DNA of 64,000 nt from the NCBI RefSeq assembly GCF_020520425.1, contig NC_079491.1:22311449-22375448 (forward strand), read 5' to 3'. This DNA comes from Spinacia oleracea. Its lineage: Eukaryota; Streptophyta; Magnoliopsida; Caryophyllales; Amaranthaceae. The notes under the pieces were generated by a model. That model worked only from the letters and a program-made list of their open reading frames with translations, made no database searches and was not told the DNA's origin. The position numbers and the translations under genes are program-made. This document shows positions 1 to 12,105 of the stretch, piece by piece; the stretch's first letter is position 1, and every line of letters begins with the position of its first letter.

Positions 1-722
1 CGTGGATGAATTTGCTTATGTATGGAATTACCTTCTCTTATAGCGTCAGCAACATGTTGCTTCAATATGGAATTACCAAAGTCCTTCTTTTAAAACACGG
101 ACCTCATAGTCATCATCTGGATTTCCTTTTATTTTTTTTACCTCTAGATGAACTCTCGACCTTGGTCTCGCTCTTGGAAGTATTTGAAGATGCTAATGTT
201 GGTAGTCTTATAACACCAGAACCAACATTCTCTAATGTCATTTTGTTGTGGCTTACTAGTTCATTAGTGACTTCAATATTGTTTGGAGGGAAATATTTTC
301 CGGTGTTGCTCATTTGACGTGCTCTGTTTTTTGCCGTTAGAGATCCTTCTTCATTTTCTCTATCCTTAGCATAAAGGTCCACGAGTTTCTGGTAGAAAGA
401 AATAGGAGCAGATATCCATTTTGTAGCTTCAGGTTTAGCGTGTATTATACAAATTTAAATACTTAGATTCATGTTAATGAACAATTTTAGTGATAATGCG
501 TGCAGTATTAGAAAAAAGAACCTCAATAAGGGATTGCCAGACTTTAGATTTCGCTTGAAAACGTTAGTCTCTGGATCCCATCCAAAGCCACTTGAATTTT
601 TAAACATATCATGTGCATTATTAATTTTTTTTTCCATATTATGCAAATGCTTAATTGGAAGATCAAGCTTTTCACGCAATTCTTTGACCATAAGATGTAG
701 AAGTCCATTGCCAGTTTATTCT
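1..722 (-). pseudogene. Myb/SANT-like DNA-binding domain gene remnant, 3' part
   Basis: Read on the minus strand, this stretch encodes fragments of the Myb/SANT-like protein family common in plants (the L10-interacting MYB or Harbinger-Myb type). About 691-455 gives a helix-rich start (MVKELREKLDLPIK) and the family hallmark SGFGWDPET. About 430-113 continues as KWISAPISFYQKLVDLYAKDR and then a basic, Ser/Lys-rich tail. The pieces are in different frames, and the segment after WDPETNVFK is frameshifted. The proximal part of the same gene lies at about 2,966-3,060, on the far side of a solo LTR. I call it a pseudogene because the frame is broken at several points as well as by the insertion. 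Intact family members bind DNA and often accompany PIF/Harbinger transposases; no function is claimed for this copy. Confidence 0.6.
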
Positions 723-2965
723 GTTACTGTAACACCCCAAATTTCTCTCTTTTTAAAACCAACATTTAATTTAATAAAACCAACCTTGAGAGAAACTTAT
801 GAGTATTACAGCCACGTGATTACGATAAAGGCTAATTAACTCAACTAATGCAGCGGAATAACTCAATACTTTTTTTATTGAATAATAATAATCGAAATAA
901 TAATAGTGTATATTGAATAAATTAACCCTTGAAATTAAAATACTAAAATCTGAACTCACAAATGAAACCAACTTAGAAAAATAAATCCTAACTAGTGAAA
1001 ACTCCATTAATCCCGTATGCAAGCATGTCACATCATCACATCAAGTTCCTGAAAACTGCTCACCAAGAGGTGAACAGGGCCAAGCCAAAACAAATAGGAA
1101 ATACGAGTTAGCAAAAGCTAAGTACGAATATATGCAAGACATGTAAAACATTTATATATAGTTGAACATACTTTCACAAACCATTTAATTCAAACTTGCT
1201 TAATTGAAATCATAGAAGATTCATTTTTCAAAATTAGAAACTTTCCATATATAGTAACTTTTCATAAATAGTAACTTTTCAAAAGTATAGACATTTCAAG
1301 ATTTAAGATTCCCAAAATAGAAACTTTCCAAAAGTAGAAACTTTCCAAAAATAGATTCCAATTAGAATATGGAAATCAAAACACCTCTGCTTATATCCCC
1401 TTCCTTCCTAAATGTGCACACCCCCAAGCTAGTATTCCATCACAAATCTATACATTGGGGTACTAACCAAATAATAGTCAACAAGTGACCATCGACTTAC
1501 ACAACAAGTGATGCGTATGAACATAAAAGTTCCATGAAATTCATTCCACCTTGAGACTTTGTAATAGTACAATAATGTCATGAAAGAAAACAACGTATTT
1601 TGAAATAAAGATTTGTAACTCATCAAAACCAAACAAACTATTTCAAACACCACTTGAACAAATCCATCATCATACTAAAATAAAGAAAAATATTTAACCT
1701 TTCAAAAATCCTCAAACAATTTTCACAAATCAAGAAACAATTCAAAATCACTAATTCACAATTTTCAATTTTTTTTAAAAAAATTAATAATTTGAAGTTA
1801 ATAATCAAAACATACATAGATTTCATTCATATAATAATCTAACCACATACACGTACCTTGATTAAATAACACCTCACACAAAGATTAGTTTGATCCTGCT
1901 ACAGATCACTCACGAGTTCCTAACAATTAATAAATAAACCCCTAATTAATTCATGATTAAACAATAAAAATAAATCTAATGGACTTAAATTTAATTCATG
2001 AGTTATGAATGCATAATAATATTATTATAAATCAAAATTTCGAACTCATGGTTTAAAAATACACTTTTAAAATTACGGCATTAATTTAGAAGAGTTTAAA
2101 TAGTAAAAACTGACCGCAAAAGAGAAGGCTTTGAAAACAATTGGGGTGTGAAAGTCACGACACCAAAAGGTAGACGTTGGCGGCAAGGAGTGCACGACGG
2201 GGGTGTCGTGATGGTTGTATAAGGGTTTTAGGTAAGAAGGTTTAGAGCCAAAGAGGGAGAAGAAGTTTAAGAGCGGGCTTGGAAAAACTCTCAACTTTTG
2301 GTGTGAGGAATTATGAATGAAGTAGGGGTATTTATAGGTGTAGGATTAGGTTTAGGGTTATAATGGAACCCTAAGGGGTATGGCCGTGGTTGGTGTTCAA
2401 GTTGTGATAGGATTCTGAATCTAGTCATGATTTTGGTGATATTCGGTTTAGAGTAAAATCGTTTAAAATAGAAATACAAAAGATAAAATCACGAAATTTT
2501 AAACAGAGGCTTGAATAATTAATTAAGATTTATCCTGAAATTTTCAGAATTTATCTCAAAGAATTCGGATTTTTAGGGAATTTTGTATTGGTAAAACTCT
2601 TTAAATCCAATTTTAAATAGAATTATCTTATTTTTCCAAAACAATTCCGAAATATATTCTCATAAATATCATATAATATAAAAATGATTTTATAAAATAC
2701 TAAAAATAATTTTCGAATTTATAAAATAATTTTAAGTTGATTAAAACTCTTTTTCTCCAAAATTGATTGCTAATAGAATTAGGAATTAATAAAATATGAA
2801 AAATATAATTTATTTCAGTTTTGAAAATAATATTCACATTTGAATATTTTCCCTCCAAAATATTTGAATATTTTTCCCTCCAAAATAATTTAATATCAAA
2901 TATATATTAAAAAAATGCATGAAATGATTAATAAAATGCCTAAAAATATGGGGTATTACAGTTAC
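723..2965 (-). mobile_element. Solo LTR of a Ty3/gypsy-type element with 5-bp TSD
   Basis: The element proper is 728-2960 (2,233 bp). It begins TGTAACACCCC and ends GGGGTATTACA, the inverted TG...CA termini of an LTR. The 5 bp on each side are identical (GTTAC at 723-727 and 2961-2965). No gag or pol sequence lies between the ends, so this is a solo LTR left by LTR-LTR recombination. Orientation is minus: the minus strand has a TATAAATA box at about 2336-2329, followed by a CT- and CCG-rich leader at about 2,290-2,130. Its minus-strand start closely matches the LTR at 21,037. It sits inside the Myb/SANT-like pseudogene. Confidence 0.88.
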
Positions 2966-3060
2966 CAATATGTTGTTGGTCAAGTAGCTAGTACTTCGAT
3001 GAGAAGTGCATCCATGTTTTCAGTCAATTTGATTTGGTTACCTCGATCATTCTTTTTCAA
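2966..3060 (-). pseudogene. Myb/SANT-like gene remnant, proximal part
   Basis: On the minus strand this reads NQIKLTENMDALLIEVLA and then a stop. It corresponds to the start of a Myb/SANT-like domain, where a WTxxMDxxxI pattern is usual. Removing the solo LTR and one copy of its 5-bp duplication brings this piece next to the fragment at 722-455, which fits a single gene split by the insertion. A stop just before the junction and a frame change just after it show it is not functional. Confidence 0.45.
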
Positions 3061-3486
3061 TGACACGTTCATCTAGCTAAACTGTACAATAAAATATAAT
3101 GAAGTACAAGGATGCATAATAAATTAAAAAAATCATTTAAAAAAACCAGTATCATTAAAATTCAACTATAAAAAAACAAAACACATTAACGCCTGAGCAA
3201 CAAGGAAAAAAGGAAAGCAAGTAATGGGAGATATGACAAGCATTGTGGACATCAACGAGTAAATGGCCGGGGCCCGGGGTAGCTCAATCCTTCGCCTAGC
3301 TGGATGGAAATTAAGAGGCTTAGTTAGGGTGCTAGGTGAAGTTTTTGTTAAGCTTTTGTATCCTTATTTTGGAAGTGTTATTCAAGCTAATGTTGTAATT
3401 ATGGGCTGTAAGTTTTTGTGGTTTATGCCCGTTTGTAACAAACTATTTTTGGGAGCCCACGGGCTAATCTAATATATTCTCCGTAA
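3061..3486. other. Intergenic, no gene seen
   Basis: AT-rich sequence with one GC-rich palindromic patch near 3,267. The 69-codon plus-strand open frame at 3,263-3,472 has no recognisable motif or splice context, and I do not regard it as a gene. Confidence 0.5.
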
Positions 3487-4069
3487 TCTACACTAATATA
3501 TTAAAAGGCGTTCTTAAGAACGTATACGTGTCACGTATACCTCTCCTTATTACGCCACGTCACCACTAATCAGCATCATGACATGTCATTGACAACCAAA
3601 AAACATGTAACCAAGGATCGAACACCCGACCTCTTTGTTAAAAGTTCAACATCCAACCATCTTAACCAACTACAACTTGTGTTATATATTCTATATAAAC
3701 AATTATGATCTTTTTACAATAAATAACAAATTGAATAGAAGTGAATGCAAAAAAAAGGAAATGATTATTCAATTTATAAATGCATAGTTATTACTTTTCT
3801 AGATTAAGCCTCAAAAAAAAAAAAAAAAAAAAAACTCAGGGTAATAGAACGTCATAACGAGTAAGTGGTTGAATAATTATAGAACATATTACATGCACTC
3901 GGGGTAATAGAGCGTGGAGTTTCAGCTTGGGAAGGTTGTTAATCGGGCGCTAATCTTGTGTGTAACCCCATAATTCTATGACGACCCATCATCTACATGG
4001 ACACATATTTACAACAAATAAATCCGAATAAAAGTCAAAATCCGGGGCAACGCCCGGGACACACACTAG
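3487..4069 (+). mobile_element. Non-autonomous Helitron, about 583 bp
   Basis: The 5' end is TCTACACTAATATATTAAAA, preceded by A. The 3' end is CTAG, followed by T, with the short GC hairpin CGGGGCAACGCCCG about 15 bp upstream. A|TC...CTRR|T termini with a subterminal hairpin are the defining structure of Helitrons. No Rep/helicase coding sequence is present, so it depends on an autonomous partner. A poly(A) run lies at about 3,814-3,834. Confidence 0.85.
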
Positions 4070-4949
4070 TTGCTTTTAAAAAGAGAGATAGTAAATCCAG
4101 ATTTGAGCTGCTATATTATCACGAATAATTTTTCCTTCTTCGGTGTCTTCATTTATTCCATTGTGCCTATGTCGTCTCCTTCTATTTAAGAGCTCTCGAT
4201 CAACCTCAATAATAAGCTCCTCGATCATCAGTATCTATGGTCATCAAAGTGTTATGCAAGCTAAGTATACAAAATACCATTGGATATAAAAAGTATCATT
4301 GTTCTATTCAATAATATCATTAATTCACCTTTCAAATATTAGTGACCATGTTATTTCACATGAAAGCTGAAATACCCTTAATATCTTATACGAAAATACG
4401 ATATACCCTGGTATAATTTTTTTTTTTTTTTTAATAGGTAAGGAGAAGGGACCCTAACTGAACCAGCACCTAACACAGGTTAACCAGCCCAGTTTCGCAG
4501 GTCATTGCTTGAGCCACTCCCAAGCAATTCGCAGTTAAAAATGTTCACAGAAATTAGGCATGGGGGGTATAAAAATAAAAATGCCCTCATAACAACTTGA
4601 AAACTATTAAATGTACCCGAGTGCACCGTACACTCACTATGTCTACTGCGTGATACTCAGTTATGTTTTATTTCTCTAGATATGATCAGATGGATCACGA
4701 ATCAGATCAACCTGATCGGATTTTCCCCCTGGCCGTGACGATAACTCCCTAGATTGGAATATTTACTTTTGTTATCCAAATCACAGTAGTCCCATGATGG
4801 GTTAAAAGAATCATCAGAAAAAGTCAAATCTCCAATCCCATGACATGATTGTCCTATAGCAATCAATATCTGTTACAGTCGATAATATTATTATAAATCA
4901 ATCTTTGAGTTTTAGACAAGCAGTCGGTTAGCCACTTTCATGTTTCTCT
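4070..4949. other. Intergenic / upstream region of the FHY1-like gene
   Basis: No coding sequence seen. A poly(T) tract at about 4,418-4,433 precedes a GC-richer patch (4,436-4,535) that looks like a degraded minus-strand SINE, with low certainty. The promoter of the following gene should lie toward 4,700-4,950. I looked for the FHY3-binding motif CACGCGC in the last 500 bp and did not see it. Confidence 0.4.
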
Positions 4950-5205
4950 CTCATCGTTTCAAATCCTCAATCATGAACAAACCAAACCCAGCTCACTTCT
5001 CTCAGATATGCCCATTTTGTTGTTCTTAGTTCACTTTCTTAACCACCCTCCACCTATCACACTTTAACTTTCCCAATCTCAACTTCGCGCCTCTTGAACC
5101 GGAATCCAATTTATTCAGGTTTTATAATTAACTTGTCATTTATTATGCATCATTTCTTAATCTGTGATTTGCTTGCTTGATTTCGATTTCTATATATAGT
5201 AAATA

Positions 5206-5342
5206 CTCCCCCGTTTCCTATCATTTTTTTAAATTTACGCAGTTAAAGTAGGAAAATAGATTTATTAAAAGTGCAAACATTCCTAACAAGAACTGAAATA
5301 GTTGATTGGGATAGGAGGAACATCAATATGAGACGGAGGGAG
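5206..5342. mobile_element. Short Stowaway-like MITE
   Basis: Flanked by TA on both sides. The left end is CTCCCCCGTTTCCTATCAT and the inverted right end starts CTCCCTCCGTCTCATATTG. The CTCCCTCCGT terminus with TA duplication is typical of Stowaway MITEs mobilised by mariner-like transposases. It is 137 bp with no coding capacity. Confidence 0.7.
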
Positions 5343-5668
5343 TAATATTTTTCGATTTCATTGTTTTTTCGTAGTAGTTTATTTTATTTGAAGGGTTGAA
5401 AATGTCATTTGATGGGTAAATTATGACATGATATTTTGGCACCGTTGGCCGGAATATGAATAGGGGTTGTAATTTAAAGGGTAGGACTTTCCCTCAAAAA
5501 AAATTTAAAGGGTAGGATTAAGTTTTGGTTCATAATTAACAAAAATGACGAGGTGGTCTCTTAAAGAGGTAAGTTTATGGGGTTGAATTAGATAAATTTA
5601 TCTTGAAATTGCTATAAATTGTAGGATGCTTTTGTGACTTTTGGTAGAAACCCATTGTATGGTTACAT

Positions 5669-5866
5669 ATATAGGGTGATAATAAACCAATTGCTTGTTG
5701 GTTCAGTGGTGATTGACGCTAAACTTGGTAGGGAGGATGCCGTGTTCGATCTCTCGCAAGAACAATTGAGAGGGAATGAAATCTATCGACCCAGGACTCG
5801 TTCTGAATCCGGATTAATCCTAAGGGTGAATCAGGTGGTAAACAAAAAAATATAGGCGATAATAAA
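5669..5866 (+). mobile_element. tRNA-derived SINE with long TSD (family A)
   Basis: The SINE proper is 5687-5850. Its head has an A-box-like TGGTTCAGTGGTGATTG and a B-box-like GTGTTCGATCTC; it ends in a short poly(A) (AACAAAAAAA). The flanks carry a near-perfect duplication: TATAGGGTGATAATAAA on the left and TATAGGCGATAATAAA on the right. A second copy of the same family is on the minus strand at 38,593-38,761. The 73-codon open frame across it is incidental. Confidence 0.85.
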
Positions 5867-8506
5867 GGAGCTTAATATTTTTGATAATTTGAAAGTATAT
5901 TTCGAGACGAATCTAACAAGATCCCACATGAATATATTTTTCGTTACATATAAATCACAAAAAATAACTATATAAGAATATGTAAATAGTGCCAAAACCT
6001 AAGAATCTAAGATGGTGCAATTAAAAAAAAATGGAGGAAGTATAAGTTAAATATTTTAGTTTCCAAGTTAAATCATGACACGTAAGCCAGTCATGTCATC
6101 ATTGTGACACGAGTTAAAGGTTGTCTGATGCGACCTTTATCATTTTCACATCATATATTTATTTGGAAATGACAATTAACAAGCTCTCAATAATCGTCCA
6201 ATGATCAGAAAATGAGAGTATTCATGGAGTAATTGGAATGATTTAATCTGATAGTCCCAGTTTAGAAACTTAGCAGTATCTGTCTGAAGCTATTGCTAGA
6301 TATATTTGCTAAGGGAAGTACTATAAATGTGCAATACATTTTTTTGACAGTCTCAGTTCTGAAACTTAGCGTCTGTTTGTTTAACTTAGGCTATGTTTGG
6401 CAAAGTTAAATGAAATAGAGCTGAAACTGATAAGTTAGCTAAAACTGGAAAGGTTGTAGCTGAAACTGATAAGGTTCTGAAACTAATAAGATACCTAATT
6501 AGATGAGTTGTTTGGTAGAATTAATGGTTTAAGGAGCTGAAATTTACAAAATAATTGTTTTAAATAAAAAATTATAGGTAAAATACATGAAAATTCAAGG
6601 ACCTTAAATTTCCATTGAGTAACGTCTCAATTTAAGTCAATTTTAGGACCTTATATTCTATTTAAGATGCTCGACAAACCGCTCTAATCATTTAAGGTGA
6701 CTTAAAATTTCAGCATCTTATTATTTAAGACGCCTGAAAATCTGAAATGGCGGGCCTAACCGAGCCTTATTTTGACTTATTTTAGTTAAAACAAGTTTAT
6801 ATAGGTTCAGTTCAGCAAAATAAGTTTTTTTAGACAATTGATGCACACAAATAAGTTCATTTCAGTCAAATTCAATTGAAACAATTAGATCCTTGCTAGT
6901 AAGTGTACTCCCGACTGCCCCGAACTTATGAATATTCGTGCTGCCTACCAACTGCAGGATTAGTGTATCTATAATGATGGCCATTGCTTTTTTCTGGTGC
7001 CATTGCTAGATATATTTGCTAAGGAAAGTACTATACATTATAATGATTTTTCTGATGGTTCCATAACCCCTAAGCTTATGAATATTCGGGATGGCTGAAT
7101 GCCGGCTGCTGCACTATAGGGAGGATCAGCCATCTAGAAAGTACTTGTTCATTAGGATTTGATTTCTTTTTAGCTTAGAGGATTTTCTATCCAAAACGAA
7201 TTGCCAATGGGCATAGTCTGTTTGTCACTTCGAAATTCTGTGGTACTGTTTTCTAGGGGTGCATCAAGTACTTTCTGAATCCAACGCCTTGCTGCTGCTT
7301 GTGTATGTATTTTTATTTTTAGAAAGGCTCTTCTTAACTTCCCCTGTTTAGTTAAATTCTATTCGCAACTACTCCAACTCTTTGGATTTTTTTAAGAGAC
7401 AGCTAAAGGTGGAGTTACAATTCATGGATGTAAAAGAATACAATTGTTTTCTTTTATAGGAGAGATGTGTTGTTGATTAGTACCTGATCATACTTAAAAT
7501 CATGTCACCGATATCAATTTTGAAGTATCTTAGTGATTTCATCTTGTATTTCATGGGATTTAACAAGCCAACCTAGAGCGAGACATATGCTTTTGCTATT
7601 TTAATGGTCTTCACACGAATCACATAAATTCGAGGTAAAACATGGTGTGAACGTGTGATAATGAGGAAGCCCCTTTATATTCTTTGTGTTGATGAAACTT
7701 ATTTTTTTGTTAAAGAAGATATAATATGATCTTCAGTTATTTATGCATGTAACAGAGCTTCAGTTTTCAACCGATAGGCCATGGGACGGAATATTAAGGA
7801 TCTGAGTCTTCAAGATCATTTGAGGACATAGTTTCATGGATGCTTCCCTTTTCAGAAAGGTGTATGTATAATAACGGTGAATTCAATGCTATGATTATGA
7901 TGTTAGAAGTCTTGGAACTATTTTTTCCCAAGAACTGATATTAACCAGTTTGAAGCTATCTTTAACATTTATATCTAGTTACTTTTATTTTTGGAGATAT
8001 GGCATGTTATGTGTAGATGCCAAGTCGTTAGGGCAACAATCGGCCATTAAAATTAGAAATTTTTAGAAGCTGGGTAGTTCAAGTAACCTATTCAGGTTGT
8101 CTAGTGTTGATTATTCCACTAAACACTTGACTACTTAAGAAGATAATACTATCCCCATGACCTGTTACTCTGTAAGAGGGTCAAAGGCAGAATGGCGCAG
8201 TTTTTTGTCGGGGAGCAGCTATTCTTATTTAAGTCAGAACTATTAGGATCCAATTCGATCTTCTCCCATTGATTTCATGTACTGGTTTCCTGTTAAAAGT
8301 AGATTGACGTCTTTCATTTTTGCTAAATTTTCTTTCTTGTTCCGGCATAAACTGGCAATTTATTTTCTGTTGGTTGGTTGATTAAACAGTTTGAATTTCT
8401 AATATTAATTATTCTTTGGTGTGTATTTGTTGAGGTCGGTTGGTAGATGTTCGGAGTCTTGAAATATCTTAGTTGTTTATTCCAGATCATTGGTTAGATC
8501 TCAAAA

Positions 8507-9213
8507 ATGAAACATGATAGTTCCAACTTGAAGAAGAGAAAACTGTTAGGTGCAGCTGCTTCAGATTTGGGCCTGCCTGCACCAAAGCATGTATGTTGTG
8601 AGGCAGCAAACAGATCTGAATGTGATTCTTCATTCTTCGTGAGATCTGTAGATGAAGAGGATGTACACGTATTTGACACGCTAGCTGAATCAACTCAAGA
8701 CAGTAATAGTATTCCTGGGGATTCACAGTCATCTGCAGAAGTGATATTTGATGCAGGTAATTTTCGAAAGATGGATTCGTATGACGAGGCTTCTACTTCC
8801 TGGGCTAGTTCAAGACCAGTAATATCCCTTGATTCCCTTTCTCTGGACCATATAAATCATAGCATTGAAAGGGAACAATATCAACTTCCTAATCAAGATA
8901 ATACTGGATGGCATGATATTGATTGGATGGATGACTGTATCGACTCTTCTTATTGCAAGGACAACAAGCAGCAGGCTGCTGAACAACTTGAAGGGTTACT
9001 TTCCTCCACTGGGATGGTATCGTCAGAAAGGTGGACTCTCAATCCAGGTAATCTTAATTCTTAAATACTGATCTGCATTATTCAAACCTGTTAATTAGCG
9101 TGCTCTTTACTTGGGATGTTTTCGTTGTTTTGGATTTAGAGGCTCAAGTGGGAAGACAGAAGCCAACAATTGATCAAGAATTCGAGCAGTACTTTTCAAC
9201 GCTTATGTTGTAA
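8507..9213 (+). CDS. FHY1/FHL: FHY1/FHL-like phytochrome A nuclear import facilitator
   Basis: Two coding exons, 8507-9047 and 9140-9213 (donor CAG|GTAATC, acceptor TTTAG|AGGCT), give 204 aa, matching the roughly 180-200 aa of FHY1 and FHL. The N-terminus has a basic nuclear localisation motif (KKRK, residues 9-12) followed by the export-type segment DLGLPAPKH. The middle is Ser/Asp/Glu-rich. The C-terminus (IDQEFEQYFSTLML) is the short conserved domain through which FHY1 and FHL bind light-activated phytochrome A. In this family the protein ferries phyA into the nucleus in far-red light and is recycled after phyA action. The conserved C-terminus lies wholly in the second exon, so reading only the first open frame would miss the diagnostic domain. 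The ATG at 8507 follows a probable UTR intron acceptor at 8485. FHY1 versus FHL cannot be decided from one sequence. Confidence 0.92.
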
Positions 9214-10229
9214 GTGAAAATTCCCTTGTATACGTACGTTCACAGTACTGTTGTATGAGACTAATGCATCAAACTTGTATATATATCAATAATATACTGC
9301 ATATTATGAATTGCTTTCAAATCATTTAAGCTGAAATATCAATCTTCCATGATTGTAAGTTGTAGATATTAGCCATGTTTGGTACTCCTTCAACATCCGT
9401 CTCCCTTTATTTATAATAGGCGTTGTTGGTGCTCTATGTGACAAGGACATTCTCATTACTCATTACTCATTACTCATTACTCATTACTCATTACTCATTG
9501 GTTCTGCTAGGTTTTGTAATTGGTTTAAGTGATAAATGTTATTGCTTATGATTAGTAAAATCTCTGGTGCTAAGTTAAGTATGTGTCAAAATATTTATCC
9601 TCAATAACCTTGGAATGGTAATTAGTGTGGGCATAAGAAACATTTCAGAACCAAATATCCGCGAACCTCTTGTGAAAAAGCTGTTACGAGGAGCCTTTTC
9701 GGTGTAACGGATTGAAATTCAATCTGCTGAATAAGGACCAAATATGTTGTTTACTGGATTCAGTTTGTAAATTGTATTCGGCTATCTCCTTATCTGCTCA
9801 TATTTTGACTTAAAATCTTCTGGATGATCAATGACAATGTCTCTCATTTACGTACGTTTATATTCTAGTGTTTATGCATGCGATGAATGAGTGATATTTA
9901 TTTTAGCTATACTAAAATAGAGATTCCTAGAACCAAAAATGTCATATGTCGCAATTGCATGAAAAAAAAATACTGCGTTTTTGTCCTGCCCTATGTAACG
10001 AATTAGCTTATGTAGGTACTTTTAGTTTACGGCAACATTATCTGATTTATTATGTCATTGTTTTAAAAGCAAGTAATGTATTAAATACGTTTGCATAAGG
10101 AAACAAATAAAATTAACAACCTAATTACTTCATATAATACCTTTATTTGTGATTTACTATTTTTTGTACGACATACAAAATTTCCTTTATAACAACGCGT
10201 AACAAAGGTATCAAAATTATTTCGTGTAA
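9214..10229. other. 3' flank and intergenic region after the FHY1-like gene
   Basis: No further coding exon seen. The segment contains the CATTACT tandem repeat at 9,452-9,499 and otherwise AT-rich unique sequence. The 3'UTR probably occupies the first few hundred bases; several AATAAA-like sites exist, but none is decisive. Confidence 0.5.
9452..9499. repeat. 7-bp tandem repeat (CATTACT)n
   Basis: About seven near-perfect copies of the heptamer CATTACT in a row, some 240 bp after the FHY1-like stop codon. It is likely length-variable and may be transcribed as 3'UTR. No function is implied. Confidence 0.9.
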
Positions 10230-10352
10230 AAGTTTTTTTTTATTTTTTTTTTGGTGCGAATGAGCCACAAAGGCGGGGACGAGAATCGATCTCAGAATCA
10301 CCTGGAACCGGAATAAAAGCTCTAAACAACTGAGCTATCCATCACTCTCATA
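10230..10352 (-). mobile_element. tRNA-derived SINE (family B, CGAATGAGCC tail)
   Basis: On the minus strand the head reads GATAGCTCAGTTGTTTAGAG, a clear tRNA A-box region. It is followed by a B box AGATCGATTCTC, then GTGGCTCATTCGCACC and a poly(A) (poly(T) on the plus strand at 10,231-10,250). The same 3' tail occurs at 42,968-43,098, 45,498-45,625 and, degraded, at about 40,124-40,255. I did not find a clean target duplication. Confidence 0.7.
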
Positions 10353-10988
10353 TAAAAATTAATTTATGTAACAGAGGAGTACACGGTACACACACAAGTG
10401 TCGACCTTCCTGCATGTACCCCTCAATCATATGTGCTTCAAGATACGCCTCATTTTTTGACACTTGATAATTCACACCGTATTCATGAACTCCCATCTTA
10501 CAACACAATCTTAACCACTTCAATATATGGTTTAGTATATCAGTTTCCCCAAAACTTGTATGTAAAATTCCAACTCCAAGTGCCTTATATTATTCCATCA
10601 ACAAGCTAGTTTGATTAAAATAGTGAAATCCTTCTTTATATGCATAACCGTTATAGAACGTTACAAGTTTTTCGCATGAAACAAAACACATCTATGTACA
10701 TGGACAATTCGTCTACACATATGTATTAGAGTGTGCATCATTGTGGCAGGTTATCATCATCAACATTGTCCTCCACATAAGAACATCCCCATTCAAATCA
10801 ATGGTCGGTTCACTCTTGTTATTTATTGAACTAATATTAGTAATAATGATTAATTCAAAATGATAATATATTTTAACGAATATTAAAATTTTAAAATGAA
10901 CCTCTCTATCAAGATCAAAATGCATCAATATTGTTTTTTAGATAATTTATTAGATGATTTATTAGACCTAATTGGCTACTCTATTCAA
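10353..10988. other. Intergenic, no gene seen
   Basis: AT-rich unique sequence. A 71-codon minus-strand open frame at 10,713-10,928 has no recognisable motif. Confidence 0.4.
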
Positions 10989-10990
10989 TA

Positions 10991-11250
10991 CTCCCTCTGT
11001 CCCTTAATACTCGCACCGTTTTGACTTTTTGCACTATTCACATAATTTACTTTGACTCTATTTTATTTCTAGTATATAAAAACAAATGTTAGTATATAAT
11101 ATATTGTTGGTTTCATCTTAATGTATATTTTCAAAATATTAATATTTTTATAAGTTTTTATGATATGTAGTTAAAGATATTGGTGGTCAAAGATGTGCAT
11201 TGGCAAGCGTATCCAGTCGAAACGGTGCGAGTATTAAGGGACGGAGGGAG
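10991..11250. mobile_element. Stowaway MITE, 260 bp, long TIRs
   Basis: Flanked by TA (10,989-10,990 and 11,251-11,252). The terminal inverted repeats match over about 35 bp with two mismatches, starting CTCCCT(C/T)(C/T)GTCCCTTAATA and continuing ACTCGCACCGTTT. The interior is AT-rich. A related, more diverged element in the opposite orientation is at 37,034-37,302, sharing the ACTCGCAC terminus and an interior block of about 80 bp. Confidence 0.9.
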
Positions 11251-11252
11251 TA

Positions 11253-12000
11253 ACATTAAACCTTAGCCAACATAGCTTATGTCGTTGTTGTTGATGATGT
11301 TGTGAGGCTTAACCACATGAATCAATGAACACTACAACTAAGGCTTCAATATTATAAGAGTTGTCAACGTGGGCGAAGGATTTTATCCTAGTTTCTAAGT
11401 TTTTTGGTTGTTCAGCTTTGAAGTCACCAACTCAGGTTCTTTGTTACTACGGAGTATTTTAAAAAGTCGGTGAATCGACAAGGTGTGTTGCGTTGATAAA
11501 ATTTAAAGAAAGAACGAGCTTTTTGTGTCAACAAATAATCATCTTAGAAATTGGGCCCCAATCCCCTCACTGAATTCCGCCATGAACATCCCTGCCCGTT
11601 ATCCCTTCCTTGCACCTAATTGAAAAAAAAAAAATCATTTGATGAATTATCTCATTTTTATACGGATTAAAATAACATTTGGTTACGTGAAAAGAATATG
11701 AATATATTTTTAATAAATAGTGAAATAATATACGAAATATTATTAACAAAAAGGTGAAATATTATATCGCATGTTATTTTGTCGTAGTGTCATGATCTTT
11801 TGATTATGCTCATATATTATTTTGGTCCATCATATTCTACTGAATCACTGTGCACCATGGTCCATATTCTACTTATCAATAAGAAGTTTGTGTATCACAC
11901 TTCCGTTTCATTAGTACTACTAGGTATTAGTATTAAGATTAGTATTAGTAATAAACTAATAATTAGATAAGTATATTAGTACCTTACTTTGCTTACAATT
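11253..12000. other. Intergenic / promoter side of the DUF3527 gene
   Basis: No coding sequence seen. The last 150 bp before about 12,000 are the likely core promoter region. No convincing TATA box was picked out. Confidence 0.35.
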
Positions 12001-12105
12001 TACTTACACAATACAATCACTCCACCATTTTCGTAAGCCACCGGGGACCTCTTTCCGAGATCAAAGATTTTCTCTGCAAAAAAACATTATACTTCAGAAA
12101 AGGAG

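Larger units (their letters stand above)
5118..8485 (+). other. Probable 5'UTR intron of the FHY1-like gene
   Basis: A pyrimidine-rich leader-like segment (about 4,960-5,117) ends with TTTATTCAG followed by GTTTTATAA. The next convincing acceptor before the ATG is TTTATTCCAG at 8476-8485, only 21 bp before the start codon. The interval is about 3.4 kb, has no coding content, and holds a 137-bp Stowaway MITE (5206-5342) and a SINE (5687-5850). AGGCTATGTTTGGCAAAG at about 6,388 resembles hAT-type MITE ends seen elsewhere in the window. The intron is inferred from splice signals only. Confidence 0.4.

Noticed and set aside
8865..9071. Second open frame overlapping the FHY1-like exon
   Set aside because: It is a shifted-frame shadow of the coding exon.
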